Origin: a virus
Length of the DNA stretch: 36,620 nucleotides
Reading direction: 5' to 3' (one strand)
Virus record (IMG/VR): IMGVR_UViG_3300012920_000110
Location: 1 to 36,620 of that record
A model generated the notes under the pieces. It searched no databases. It saw only the letters and a list, made by a program, of their open reading frames with translations, and was not told the origin of the DNA. Every line of letters starts with the position of its first letter. The stretch's first letter is position 1. The position numbers were made by a program, and so were the translations under genes. Below are positions 16,825 to 24,670 of the stretch, one piece after another.

Positions 16825-18105
16825 TTAATCTAAATCGTTTAGTATACGCACACCGCGAATCGCGTCTCCCTGTTCTCTAAGTTTGCTGTCCTCCACGGCA
16901 GCTCTTTCGGAGGCTTCAAGTGCCTCTAAAATTTGTCTACCAGCCTCTGTATCCTCTGCGCCTACCGCTCGGATTGCCTCTCGTTGAGCACTTCTAACGA
17001 TTGCGCTTAACTCTGCTGCGGTTTGTTGTGGTAAGATTCTTTGGTCGCCAGCGGCGTTAAGTCTACCCATTTCTGCCTCTTGTTTAGCTTGGTTCGCAGA
17101 TACTATAGGATCTACTTTTTTAACCATACCACCACCTGCTGTCTTTTCTCCTCTGACACTTCTCCGATCAGACGCCTCTCGTCGTGCCTCAGCTTGTCTA
17201 CGCATTACTTCGGCGCGAGCTTGACCTAGATTCGTTATCCCTTGTATCCCAACTTGAGATAGTGGGGCGTTTAAATTATCCCTATAGTATTGATCTACTC
17301 TTGTCTTTAATTGCTCTGGTGTTTCTCGTTCCCGTTTTGTTGGCTCCCCTTTAGCTACTGCATCAATAAAAGAAGAGATGCTTCTTAGCTGGTCAAGCTT
17401 ATCATCTAAGTCTGCTTTGATTAGTGATTCTGCTGCCTTACCCTGCTCTATCTTAGTTTTATCCCGTAAGGCTTCCTTACGATCTTGAGTTTCTTGGAAC
17501 CTAGATTGATTGTATCTTTCTAAGATTCTTTCTTTATCTGTAACAATCCCATCACTACTGGTGAAAGTTGAAAACTCTTCAGGGCTAAGTCCACCAGATT
17601 GAGCAACTTGAAATAGGGTTCCGCTTTGTGCGTCTTGCTTTCTTTCTTTCTCTAATCTCTGAGCTTGCTGTGCTTTGATGGAAGATTCTGCGGATCTATA
17701 TATCAGACTAGCAGAAGGGATCTTAGAAATTATTTCTGCGTTCTGGATTCCATACCTAGCAATCTCTTGCTGTTTTTGGAATGCATCTTTATTGGGGTCC
17801 GCAACAATAAAGTCTAAATCTTTAGTTACTTTAGCCGTCTGCTCTTGGTTGTTAATCTTTTCTCTTTCCTTCTTTTGTTTTAATTGAAGATCAAACAAAC
17901 CGCTTTGATAAGCTAACTCAGCGTTTCTCTGTTGCTGAAATTCTTTTCTAAGTTGAGATTGAATCTGCAACTGTTCCCCCATATCTCGATCTTCTAAAGC
18001 ACCAAGGTATGCCCGCTCAGATCTTTTCAAATTATAAGTATTTCTAAGAGGGCGTATATTGTCCGCAAAGAAATCATCAGTGGCTACATCAGTTAGTTCC
18101 GCCAT
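16825..18105 (-). CDS. Coiled-coil, probable internal virion protein, 426 aa
   Basis: The product is almost wholly charged helix, rich in Gln, Glu, Lys and Arg, with long coiled-coil-like stretches (for example QLQIQSQLRKEFQQQRNAEL near residue 45) and no enzyme motif. It lies between the 292-aa gene (two bases upstream) and the giant gene (27 bases downstream) on the minus strand, so the three form one transcription unit. By size order and position it resembles the middle member of a T7-like internal core set (gp14-gp15-gp16), although no sequence similarity can be shown here. Confidence 0.65.
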   Translation of the reverse strand: MAELTDVATDDFFADNIRPLRNTYNLKRSERAYLGALEDRDMGEQLQIQSQLRKEFQQQRNAELAYQSGLFDLQLKQKKEREKINNQEQTAKVTKDLDFIVADPNKDAFQKQQEIARYGIQNAEIISKIPSASLIYRSAESSIKAQQAQRLEKERKQDAQSGTLFQVAQSGGLSPEEFSTFTSSDGIVTDKERILERYNQSRFQETQDRKEALRDKTKIEQGKAAESLIKADLDDKLDQLRSISSFIDAVAKGEPTKRERETPEQLKTRVDQYYRDNLNAPLSQVGIQGITNLGQARAEVMRRQAEARREASDRRSVRGEKTAGGGMVKKVDPIVSANQAKQEAEMGRLNAAGDQRILPQQTAAELSAIVRSAQREAIRAVGAEDTEAGRQILEALEASERAAVEDSKLREQGDAIRGVRILNDLD

Positions 18106-18107
18106 CT

Positions 18108-18986
18108 TTACGCAAAGTTAAATTTAAAGTCGCCTTGTGGCATAAAGTCTGGATCAGCTTTAAGTCTTTCTTCCATCCTCTCCATAAGCATTCTTTGCAG
18201 CCTCCTATTGTCACTTCGTGCCGCATCAACTCTATCTTGAGAATCAGCTCTTGCTAACATAAATCCTTCCGACACCGTAGAGGGTCCGCTTGCTTCGGGA
18301 GATCTAGCGTAATCTAAAGCAGCAGCATTTGCTGCTTCTATGAAACCTTTTCTCTTTAACTCTCTAGCGAGCCTCAGTTTACCTTTCCTACTATATTTTT
18401 TGCGGGTATTCCCAACCCCAAGAGTTCTATTTGGGTCGTTAGCTCTCGCAAAAAAATCTTTGTATTCTTTATCTTTCTTTGCAGCGGCTGTGTCCTGCCC
18501 TGCAATCCTGTCAAACTGCTCATCAGTTACTCCTAGCTCTGTTGCCCTTTCTCTAAGAGCACTCATTCTTTCCTCGTCCCCTACCGCTTTCCCCATGTCA
18601 TCTCTAAGGAAGAGGCGTTGCTGAAGGTTCTCATTCTTTCTCTCTTGCTCTTCCCTAAAGTTTTTTTCAGCTTGTTGGACTGAACGAAGGGCTTGAATGC
18701 GTGGGTTGTTCCGCATCAATGCTGCAAGAATTTGCCCACCCGCTTTGTTCATTGCGGCTTCTTCTTTCCTCCTCTTACCAATTCTACTTAAAGCTAGTCC
18801 TAATCCTAATCTATTTGCTTCTGCTTCTCCAAATCCTCCTAAGCCCATGCCCACAGGTCTCATACCTATTGATGATTGATTTGGATTCAGATCACCCTTG
18901 TAAGGGGATGTAAAAGAAGACTTCAAGTTGGGATTAGCCCCAATAGGTGAGAAATTAGAATTTCCATAAGGTGATCCGTTCGCCAT
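18108..18986 (-). CDS. Probable internal virion protein, 292 aa
   Basis: The N-terminus is unstructured and rich in Asn, Ser, Pro and Gly, followed by a short glycine-rich hydrophobic segment (about 45-66, MGLGGFGEAEANRLGLGLAL) and then a charged helical body. This layout fits a small membrane-associating ejection protein such as T7 gp14, but I cannot show homology. It follows terL after 32 A/T-rich bases and precedes the 426-aa gene by two bases. An A/T-rich TATATT element in the 32-base gap might serve as an extra -10 box. Confidence 0.6.
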   Translation of the reverse strand: MANGSPYGNSNFSPIGANPNLKSSFTSPYKGDLNPNQSSIGMRPVGMGLGGFGEAEANRLGLGLALSRIGKRRKEEAAMNKAGGQILAALMRNNPRIQALRSVQQAEKNFREEQERKNENLQQRLFLRDDMGKAVGDEERMSALRERATELGVTDEQFDRIAGQDTAAAKKDKEYKDFFARANDPNRTLGVGNTRKKYSRKGKLRLARELKRKGFIEAANAAALDYARSPEASGPSTVSEGFMLARADSQDRVDAARSDNRRLQRMLMERMEERLKADPDFMPQGDFKFNFA

Positions 18987-19018
18987 AACTTAAAATATAG
19001 TATTTAAAGTAAGAAAAG

Positions 19019-20806
19019 TCAATCGACTAGGGTAGCGTCAGCGTTCTGTAAAGCATTAGATAAGAACTTCATACTTCTTCTGGGTCTTCTTAAAGAGGAG
19101 TCTCCTTCTTTTGGCGGGTCAACTGCCACTAATCCTAAGCGTTGACGGGCGCAATCTAAGGCCAAAAATGCTGCATCGGCAAGGTCAGGGCTGCGGCCAA
19201 AGCGAGCCTTGAACTCTGGTTTTGACTCAATTTTCATGCGCAACGTCGATCCTTTTACGTGGTCGTAGTTTCTACCAGTTATTTCTTGGGCTAAATCAGA
19301 GGTTACTCCAAAGACTTGACGAGTTCTCATTAGCTCTTTACCCACAAACCAAAGCTCGGACACCCGATTCACATAGAGTTCAGTGCCTATCAACTTGCTG
19401 TTTGCACTTACTCTTTTGTCGCTGGCCTTGCCACCGAAGGATATGCGCATAAATCTGTTGGACCATTCACCTGCCAACACATCGCAGAATGGAGCACCAG
19501 CTCCAGTTGCATCGACGCTTACATTTTCTGGAGGTATGTTTAGCTTTTCGCAATGCTCTCTAATCTGTCGGACAATCTGATATGTCCTTGGAACAGCTTT
19601 ATTTGTTGCGTCATCATTTAAATGAATGGCTTTACCAAACTCTATAACATACTGACCAGAGTGGTCATAACCACATTTAGCTGTGTAAAGTATAGTCCTG
19701 TCCCCTCCGTTAGTGAAAGCGGGGTCAATACCACAAAGATTTACGGGGGTGCTTTGCCACTGAACAGAGTGCATAGCCTTGCTAGTGGTAATCTCATTCT
19801 CTGTATAAATCCCTGTAGTCTCATCGCTATCAAAGAAAACAGCTCGAACCATTCGCATGTAACCCCTGCTCTCAATCCCTAGTAGTGCTTTGTCTTCTGC
19901 TAGTTTTTCTTCGGTAGGTAGCCAAGGGTATATTGTTTCCCCAGCTAAAATGTTTGGTGATCGCTCTCCGTCTAAGCGGATATATTTACCTTTCCATTTT
20001 GTGTCCCATTCATCAGCGGTGTTCGTATCGACACTATCCCAACCATCTATAGGAGTTGACCAGACACCGAACGCATCGAAGCGACTGTTGGGGTTGGACA
20101 TACCAATCATTTGAAATGATGGGTTTTTACTCAGGTTCGTGAGACCTGCGTTAAGAATAGCTTCAGAAAGTTCCGACAACTCATCACCAATCAAGATCAC
20201 CCGTTTCTGCTTGATACCTATGAACTTACCAACAGCTTCTTTAGTTTTGCTTTTTTCCGCTGATATCAACGAGAGACCTGCTCGCTCAATCAAAACATCT
20301 TTCTCATTTATGTAAGCGGCGTTGCCAATTGAATCCCTGATCTTGATCGGTGCATCATCAATCACGGATAGGAGAGACATCACACTACCCCATATACGTT
20401 TACGAGCCTCCCGAAGAGTAGTCGAAGTCATAAGAACCAGAGTGTCTTGTGGTTGGCACAGCCAGTTCACAATCCCCCACGCAGCCATAGTATGGGATTT
20501 ACCAGAAGAGGCACTCCCTCCTATAGCTAAATATTTATTCTCCAGAGCAGCACGAATCATCATCTCTGCCCAAGGATGCCGCACCATTAATTTTTCTGGG
20601 AGATCTTCGTTGTTCCAGAGTTCATCACATATTCTCCAGAAGTAATATTCACGAGCATTGATGTCCTCGTGTTTTGCAAACCCATACAGCAAAGCAGTTA
20701 TTAAACTAGTAGGAGGCAACTGGAAACCACCTACATCCATCCGTTTGGTTTTGGCGTCGATTCTTGGTTCTAGTAACTGCTTGCTCCTTTCCGCTATTAA
20801 AGCCAT
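19019..20806 (-). CDS. terL: Terminase large subunit, 595 aa
   Basis: The ATPase half has Walker A GSASSGKS at 97-104 and a Walker B ending in D208-E209 (ILIGDELSEL). The nuclease half has the RNase H-type acidic residues: D361 in CGIDPAF, a second acidic residue in VSVDATGAG, and a C-terminal one in SPDLADAAF. Together these cut and pump DNA into the prohead through the portal. The 595-aa length is usual for podovirus terminases. It begins 26 bases from the divergent TerS-like gene and heads the leftward block that includes the giant protein. No Shine-Dalgarno sequence; the ATG is preceded by an A/T-only run. Confidence 0.93.
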   Translation of the reverse strand: MALIAERSKQLLEPRIDAKTKRMDVGGFQLPPTSLITALLYGFAKHEDINAREYYFWRICDELWNNEDLPEKLMVRHPWAEMMIRAALENKYLAIGGSASSGKSHTMAAWGIVNWLCQPQDTLVLMTSTTLREARKRIWGSVMSLLSVIDDAPIKIRDSIGNAAYINEKDVLIERAGLSLISAEKSKTKEAVGKFIGIKQKRVILIGDELSELSEAILNAGLTNLSKNPSFQMIGMSNPNSRFDAFGVWSTPIDGWDSVDTNTADEWDTKWKGKYIRLDGERSPNILAGETIYPWLPTEEKLAEDKALLGIESRGYMRMVRAVFFDSDETTGIYTENEITTSKAMHSVQWQSTPVNLCGIDPAFTNGGDRTILYTAKCGYDHSGQYVIEFGKAIHLNDDATNKAVPRTYQIVRQIREHCEKLNIPPENVSVDATGAGAPFCDVLAGEWSNRFMRISFGGKASDKRVSANSKLIGTELYVNRVSELWFVGKELMRTRQVFGVTSDLAQEITGRNYDHVKGSTLRMKIESKPEFKARFGRSPDLADAAFLALDCARQRLGLVAVDPPKEGDSSLRRPRRSMKFLSNALQNADATLVD

Positions 20807-20815
20807 ATTTTAATA

Positions 20816-20843
20816 ACAATAAAGCATTTAACATGGGTATCAA
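20816..20843 (-). promoter_or_regulatory. Candidate promoter for terL, mostly inside the divergent gap
   Basis: On the minus strand TTGATA (20843-20838; five of six to the -35 consensus) is separated by 16 bases from TATTGT (20821-20816; four of six to the -10). Transcription would start within a few bases of the terL ATG, giving an almost leaderless message. The -35 lies inside the first codons of the divergent gene. This is a by-eye match only. Confidence 0.3.
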
Positions 20844-21408
20844 TCCGAAAGAAGAAATCCAACAGAGAGCAGTTGATATGTATCATGCTGATTGGAAAAC
20901 GTCAGCCATCGCAAAAGAACTTGGTGTTCATGCGGGAACGGTGAGGCGTTGGTTTAAAAAGAGAGGCATACCCGCTAGAAAGAATGGTCCTGTTGTGTCG
21001 GAAAAAGAAGAGGAAATCGACATGACTGTAGAAAATGTCGATGGGGTAGACCTAGATAAGCTTACAGATGAAGTGGCGAAACTCGCTAGGCATGATGCAA
21101 GAATCAAAGAAGAACAGGATATTTTAAATATTGCGGAGAGTCAGGCGAGTCCTGCTGACCAATATCAAAACTACATAGCACAAGCTGCGATTAGATTGGC
21201 CCGCGACAGCATGAAAAATATTAGTGGGCCAAGAAACGTAAAGGAGCTTTCTGAGTTAGATCAACTTATAAGAAGAAACTTAGGGTTGAATTCCAAAGCT
21301 GGTGGGGGTGCCGCAAACAAGATGCAGATAGATATCTCTATCTTAAATAACAAGAAAGCGGATAGGGGCAACGGAACTATTATAGACATAGAATCTAATG
21401 ATCCATAA
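20833..21408 (+). CDS. HTH protein, probable terminase small subunit, 191 aa
   Basis: Residues about 10-45 form a helix-turn-helix (WKTSAIAKELGVHAGTVRRW) of the kind at the N-terminus of terminase small subunits and transposase-like regulators. A long acidic middle and a helical oligomerisation-like part follow, with a glycine-rich NSKAGGGAANK stretch near the end. Being next to terL supports a DNA-recognition role in packaging, but the gene is on the opposite strand and could instead be a transcription regulator of the divergent promoters. I start at ATG 20833; a longer frame from 20764 would run into the terL coding region. Confidence 0.65.
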   Translation: MGINPKEEIQQRAVDMYHADWKTSAIAKELGVHAGTVRRWFKKRGIPARKNGPVVSEKEEEIDMTVENVDGVDLDKLTDEVAKLARHDARIKEEQDILNIAESQASPADQYQNYIAQAAIRLARDSMKNISGPRNVKELSELDQLIRRNLGLNSKAGGGAANKMQIDISILNNKKADRGNGTIIDIESNDP

Positions 21409-21730
21409 CTTCGACAACTTTTCTTGGGATTATAACCCAGAGGAAGATCCTTACATAAAAAGGTCTATATCTTTTGATGGAGACCCTAGAGAAGTAAGAT
21501 ATGCGGAGGTAATATTTTTCAACCAACTCGAACACGCTTTGATTGGTATTGTTGATAAACCAAATGACCCTCCTGTCGCTTGCTATAGCAGCGCAAAATC
21601 TTTGCGTATCTTACAAGATGAACATGGTCTAAGTGCGGAAGACGCTCGGCTCGCACTAGAGCAACTTATGGACACTGACTTTGGACCACAAGCCCCACAG
21701 TTTATAGACACAAGTATAGTAGAAAAATGA
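21398..21730 (+). CDS. Hypothetical protein, 110 aa
   Basis: The ATG at 21398 overlaps the end of the HTH gene by 11 bases, and the stop overlaps the next start (ATGA). The N-terminus is acidic and aromatic (FSWDYNPEEDPY), the C-terminal half is helical (SAEDARLALEQLMDTDFG). It may be a small regulator or partner in the replication module. No family recognised. Confidence 0.55.
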   Translation: MIHNFDNFSWDYNPEEDPYIKRSISFDGDPREVRYAEVIFFNQLEHALIGIVDKPNDPPVACYSSAKSLRILQDEHGLSAEDARLALEQLMDTDFGPQAPQFIDTSIVEK

Positions 21731-21954
21731 AGCTCTTTAAAAACAAAGAACTTGTTCACAACCCAAAAGTTATCCTCCGTAATAAGGATGACAAAGATGT
21801 GTCGTTTGTGACCAAGCAACTTGAAGGAGCTTTTTATAGAGTTATTCCTAGCAATGCTAGAGAGATACTTTTTTTACAGGGGTTAAAGAAAAACATTTTT
21901 GTATACACACCAGCTTCTGGTGATGGTCTAATAGTTACACTTAATTTGTTTTGA
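21727..21954 (+). CDS. Small beta-rich protein, 75 aa
   Basis: Starts in an ATGA overlap with the preceding gene, and its TGA overlaps the TTG start of the resolvase gene, so it is coupled on both sides. The sequence is basic at the start (MKLFKNKELVHNPKVILRNK) and then mostly beta-like with aromatic residues. No motif recognised; it may be a cofactor of the replication or recombination proteins next to it. Confidence 0.5.
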   Translation: MKLFKNKELVHNPKVILRNKDDKDVSFVTKQLEGAFYRVIPSNAREILFLQGLKKNIFVYTPASGDGLIVTLNLF

Positions 21955-22436
21955 TCGTAGGAATCGATAATGGTTTAGATGGTGGCTTATGTGCCATAGC
22001 TAAATTTGATGGCAGTGTTATCGACAAGGTAGCTATGCCTACCAAGTGGGTTTGTAAAAAACGAGAAGTCGATACCATTAAGATCAAAGAGTGGTTGTTA
22101 GATTTTAACACACCATTTGTATTAGCAATCGAAGAGCCGCTGCCACACGCAAAGAGTTCTCAAGCTGTCCGTTCGATGGCTCTCAGCTTCGGAAAAATAA
22201 TCGGCATGGCTGAGACAAATAATTATGAGGTGTTTAGAGTGTCGGTCCATAAGTGGCAGAAGATCATGCTAGGGTTCAGACCCAAAGGAACAACAAAGCA
22301 AACCGCACTAGCCAGAGCAGAAGACATTGCTCCAGAAGAAAGTTGGCTGAAGAATAAGAGGTGTAGAAAACCTCACGATGGTATGGTGGATGCCTTCTTG
22401 ATCGCCCGTTATTTATGGGAGATAGAAAAAACTTGA
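21951..22436 (+). CDS. RuvC-like Holliday junction resolvase, 161 aa, TTG start
   Basis: The RNase H-fold acidic residues are in place: D6 in VGIDNG at the first strand, E61 in LAIEEP, and D143/D147 in HDGMVDAFLIA at the end. The length of 161 matches RuvC-type nucleases, which cut four-way junctions, and phages use these to resolve recombination or replication intermediates before packaging. No ATG lies before the essential GID motif, so the TTG at 21951, overlapping the previous stop (TTGA), is the only sensible start. The gene sits upstream of the DUF2800 nuclease in the replication module. Confidence 0.85.
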   Translation: MIVGIDNGLDGGLCAIAKFDGSVIDKVAMPTKWVCKKREVDTIKIKEWLLDFNTPFVLAIEEPLPHAKSSQAVRSMALSFGKIIGMAETNNYEVFRVSVHKWQKIMLGFRPKGTTKQTALARAEDIAPEESWLKNKRCRKPHDGMVDAFLIARYLWEIEKT

Positions 22437-22479
22437 AAAAGTCTTTGACCCTACAGAATGACTATGAGACTGTGGGCGC

Positions 22480-23595
22480 ATGAATTTACCCGCCCACTCT
22501 GAAAGAGGACATGCAGAGTTCTCTCCCAGTAGTTTAAAATACTGCGCTGGCTGCGCAGGATATAAAGGGAGAGAAGGGACAAATGCTGCTGCTGAAATGG
22601 GGACAAGGATTCACGAGGCAATCGAAATCAATGACCCATCAAACTTACGATCCGAAGAAGAAGTTTCTATATTCCAAGAGATCATTGCTGATCAAAAGGA
22701 ATATCTTATGAATTACGATGGTAAGGAGCTTACCGAAAGTCACGCTGAGATTCTTTTAGATATTGAGTTGCGTGGAACTTCTACTTACGGGACATGTGAT
22801 TTTCTTAACGTCTATGGGGGGACGGAGGGGGTGTTGATCGATTACAAAACGGGTATCAGTAAGATCGACACCCCCGATAAGAACTGGCAATCTAAAGCAT
22901 ACACGGTCGGTTGCTTTCAGCGATTCCCAGAACTTGAGACAATTGAGTTTGTTTTTTTCATTCCTCAAAGAAACGAGATCCTGTCTCACAAATTTAGTCG
23001 GTCGGATTTAGATGAGCTTATCGATGAGTTATCTTCTGTAATCCTTGAAGCCGAAAGAGTCAGACCTAAGTGGGATAGTGGAACTCCTGATTTGTCTGAA
23101 CTTACCCCTACTGTTAACTGTAGGTTTTGTAAGTTCGAGGATATATGCCCCGCTCTAGGTGGATTGGTTGTTGAAGTAGCAAAGAAAATTAATCCTCATC
23201 TACCTGATGTAGATATTGATTCAACAGAAGACCCAGAAGTCTTAGAACAACTGTGGGCAATTGCTAAGATTGTAACTAACTGGGCAGATGGATTTAAGAA
23301 GAGAGCCGTCTCGCTTGCAGAAGATGGACTTGAGTTTCCAAACTTACGCCTCAAGAAAATGGCTGGGCGTAGAAATGTGACCGACAATAAAACCTTTATT
23401 TCGATTGCTGAAAAATATGGTGTTGACACTGAAACCATCCTAAGCCATGTAAGCTTTCCTCTTGCCAAGATTGCCAAAGCTGTTGGTGACACAGCAGACA
23501 AAGGTGGTAAGAAACAACTCGCTAATGAGTTTTTAGATTCCTGTGAAGAATCAGGGATCATCGAACATTCGCCCCAACGACGAACACTGTCGTAG
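22480..23595 (+). CDS. DUF2800-type PD-(D/E)XK exonuclease with Fe-S cysteine set (Cas4/AddB-like), 371 aa
   Basis: The N-terminal HSERGHAEFSPSSLKYCAGC pattern is typical of phage DUF2800 proteins. Nuclease residues follow: H45 (GTRIHEAIE), D107 (GTCDF), D121/K123 (IDYKTG) and a QSKAY motif. Cysteines C22/C25 at the start and C214, C217 and C223 (CRFCKFEDIC) at the end of the nuclease domain match the iron-sulfur staple of Cas4 and AddB. A long C-terminal helical domain follows. The enzyme probably resects DNA for recombination, in partnership with the ssDNA-binding protein encoded just downstream. Confidence 0.85.
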   Translation: MNLPAHSERGHAEFSPSSLKYCAGCAGYKGREGTNAAAEMGTRIHEAIEINDPSNLRSEEEVSIFQEIIADQKEYLMNYDGKELTESHAEILLDIELRGTSTYGTCDFLNVYGGTEGVLIDYKTGISKIDTPDKNWQSKAYTVGCFQRFPELETIEFVFFIPQRNEILSHKFSRSDLDELIDELSSVILEAERVRPKWDSGTPDLSELTPTVNCRFCKFEDICPALGGLVVEVAKKINPHLPDVDIDSTEDPEVLEQLWAIAKIVTNWADGFKKRAVSLAEDGLEFPNLRLKKMAGRRNVTDNKTFISIAEKYGVDTETILSHVSFPLAKIAKAVGDTADKGGKKQLANEFLDSCEESGIIEHSPQRRTLS

Positions 23596-23598
23596 GGA

Positions 23599-23633
23599 AA
23601 ACAAGAAACAAGAAACAAGAAACAAGAAACACG
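23599..23633 (+). repeat. Five tandem heptamers AAACAAG abutting the start codon
   Basis: Four exact copies of AAACAAG (23599-23626) and a fifth AAACACG (23627-23633) run straight into the ATG at 23634. This takes up the whole gap between the nuclease and the ssDNA-binding-like gene. There is no Shine-Dalgarno sequence, so this A-rich, structure-free run is likely to be the ribosome entry region. Confidence 0.9.
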
Positions 23634-24290
23634 ATGAGTGAAAAAACTGAGCTTGCACACGCAGCTCCTACAAGCAGTCTGACAACATCCGCTATTTCGG
23701 ATACGTTAGATCAAAGCGATATTGATATCCCAAGAGTCAATGTCGTTCAAAAGACCAGTGACATTACTGGTCCTGATGGAAACCCAGCACCGTATGGTTC
23801 TCTGGTATTAGATAAGCGAGTTATTCTCGCGCAACCTGAAGAAGCAATTCAAGTAGTTCCCCTAAGTGCAATCAAAGCATGGCGGGAAGATGTTCCGTTT
23901 GACTCGGATGACATCCCTAGAATTGCAAACTCTTCAGAGGAAAAGCAGCAACTCTCTATGGATTCGGAATACCCAATCCTTGAGTTCGCTGAAATCACTC
24001 TCTTGTTCAAAGGTGGTGATGACCCAGAAGCATTCCCTTTCCCACTCGGAAAAGACAACTATGCTATGGGTCGAATTAACGTAGCTAAAGATGCTTATAG
24101 GCAGACCTTTAAACGGCTTGCTACATTCGCAGTCTTCAACAAAAAGACTCCAATACACAAGCGTCTATGGAACTTCCAGTCAACTGCGATCACTCGCGGA
24201 AAGTATAGCTGGTTTGCTCCTTCTCTTACTATTACCAACGAAGAACCAAGTGATGAGGTCGTTGACTTTATTGGAGGTTACTTAGGATAA
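23634..24290 (+). CDS. Putative single-stranded DNA-binding protein, 218 aa
   Basis: The assignment rests on context and shape. The gene lies between the DUF2800 nuclease and the polymerase, a place where phages of this type carry their SSB. The product is a beta-rich protein with an unstructured N-terminus (about 1-30), aromatic residues spread through the core, and an acidic segment (NEEPSDEVVDF) at the C-terminus like the partner-binding tails of SSBs. No family motif is certain. Its AAACAAG-repeat leader suggests high expression, which would fit a stoichiometric ssDNA binder. Confidence 0.5.
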   Translation: MSEKTELAHAAPTSSLTTSAISDTLDQSDIDIPRVNVVQKTSDITGPDGNPAPYGSLVLDKRVILAQPEEAIQVVPLSAIKAWREDVPFDSDDIPRIANSSEEKQQLSMDSEYPILEFAEITLLFKGGDDPEAFPFPLGKDNYAMGRINVAKDAYRQTFKRLATFAVFNKKTPIHKRLWNFQSTAITRGKYSWFAPSLTITNEEPSDEVVDFIGGYLG

Positions 24291-24535
24291 TGGCTGAGAT
24301 AACAGATGCAGAAGTTCTCAGCAATGAGATCCAAAAGTTGGAAGGCATCATATCCAAAATTGATGAAGCTCTTGTTGCAACCCAACATGATCTTCGCGTC
24401 ACCAAAATGGTGAAAGAAGTTTTGGAAGAGTCCTTAGCAAATAGGCCGCAGCAAGAATTGATGGATATTCTTGGCATACCAGAAGTGGTAGAGCTTGCTT
24501 CTCCTGAAGCAACTGTGAAAGACACCGATAACTAA
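24290..24535 (+). CDS. Small coiled-coil protein, 81 aa
   Basis: The ATG overlaps the previous stop as TAATG. The first 55 residues form a heptad-like helix (EVLSNEIQKLEGIISKIDEA) suited to a coiled coil, with a short acidic tail. It is the last gene before the structured leader at 24536-24670. The coupling to the ssDNA-binding-like gene suggests it acts with it, but the function is unknown. Confidence 0.6.
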   Translation: MAEITDAEVLSNEIQKLEGIISKIDEALVATQHDLRVTKMVKEVLEESLANRPQQELMDILGIPEVVELASPEATVKDTDN

Positions 24536-24557
24536 CCAATTCCGACAAGGAAGGGGA

Positions 24558-24575
24558 ATGCGGCGGCATAGGTAG
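24558..24575 (+). CDS. Possible five-codon leader peptide MRRHR
   Basis: ATG CGG CGG CAT AGG TAG encodes Met-Arg-Arg-His-Arg. It is preceded by AAGGA six bases upstream, one of the very few well-spaced Shine-Dalgarno-like sequences in the window. The codons coincide with the left arm of the antiterminator-like pairing. It may be chance in a G-rich stretch, so this is a low-confidence call. Confidence 0.25.
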   Translation: MRRHR

Positions 24576-24624
24576 TTGCTGGTTATTATCATCCCCCAAG
24601 GGGTAATCGCATAAAAGCCCCTAC

Positions 24625-24662
24625 TACCCCGCCCTCTTTATCGGGGGTGGGGTATTTAATTT
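24625..24662 (+). terminator. GC-rich intrinsic terminator-like hairpin 17 bases before polA
   Basis: TACCCCGCCCTC (24625-24636) pairs with GGGGGTGGGGTA (24643-24654) over 12 pairs, two of them G-U, with a six-base loop, and is followed by TTTAATTT. The T tract is interrupted, so termination may be partial. It stands between the end of the 81-aa gene and the polymerase start. Confidence 0.6.
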
Positions 24663-24670
24663 AAAGTATT

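Larger units (their letters stand above)
24536..24670 (+). promoter_or_regulatory. Structured leader before the polymerase gene (attenuator candidate)
   Basis: This 135-bp gap holds two exclusive pairings. GGCGG (24562-24566) plus GGTAGT (24571-24576) pair with ACTACCCCGCC (24623-24633), leaving a four-base bulge. The same right-hand bases 24625-24633 are needed for the terminator stem at 24625-24654. A small CCCC-CAA-GGGG hairpin (from 24593) lies between. A promoter for the polymerase operon might also lie here, but no clear -35/-10 pair was seen. Confidence 0.5.
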
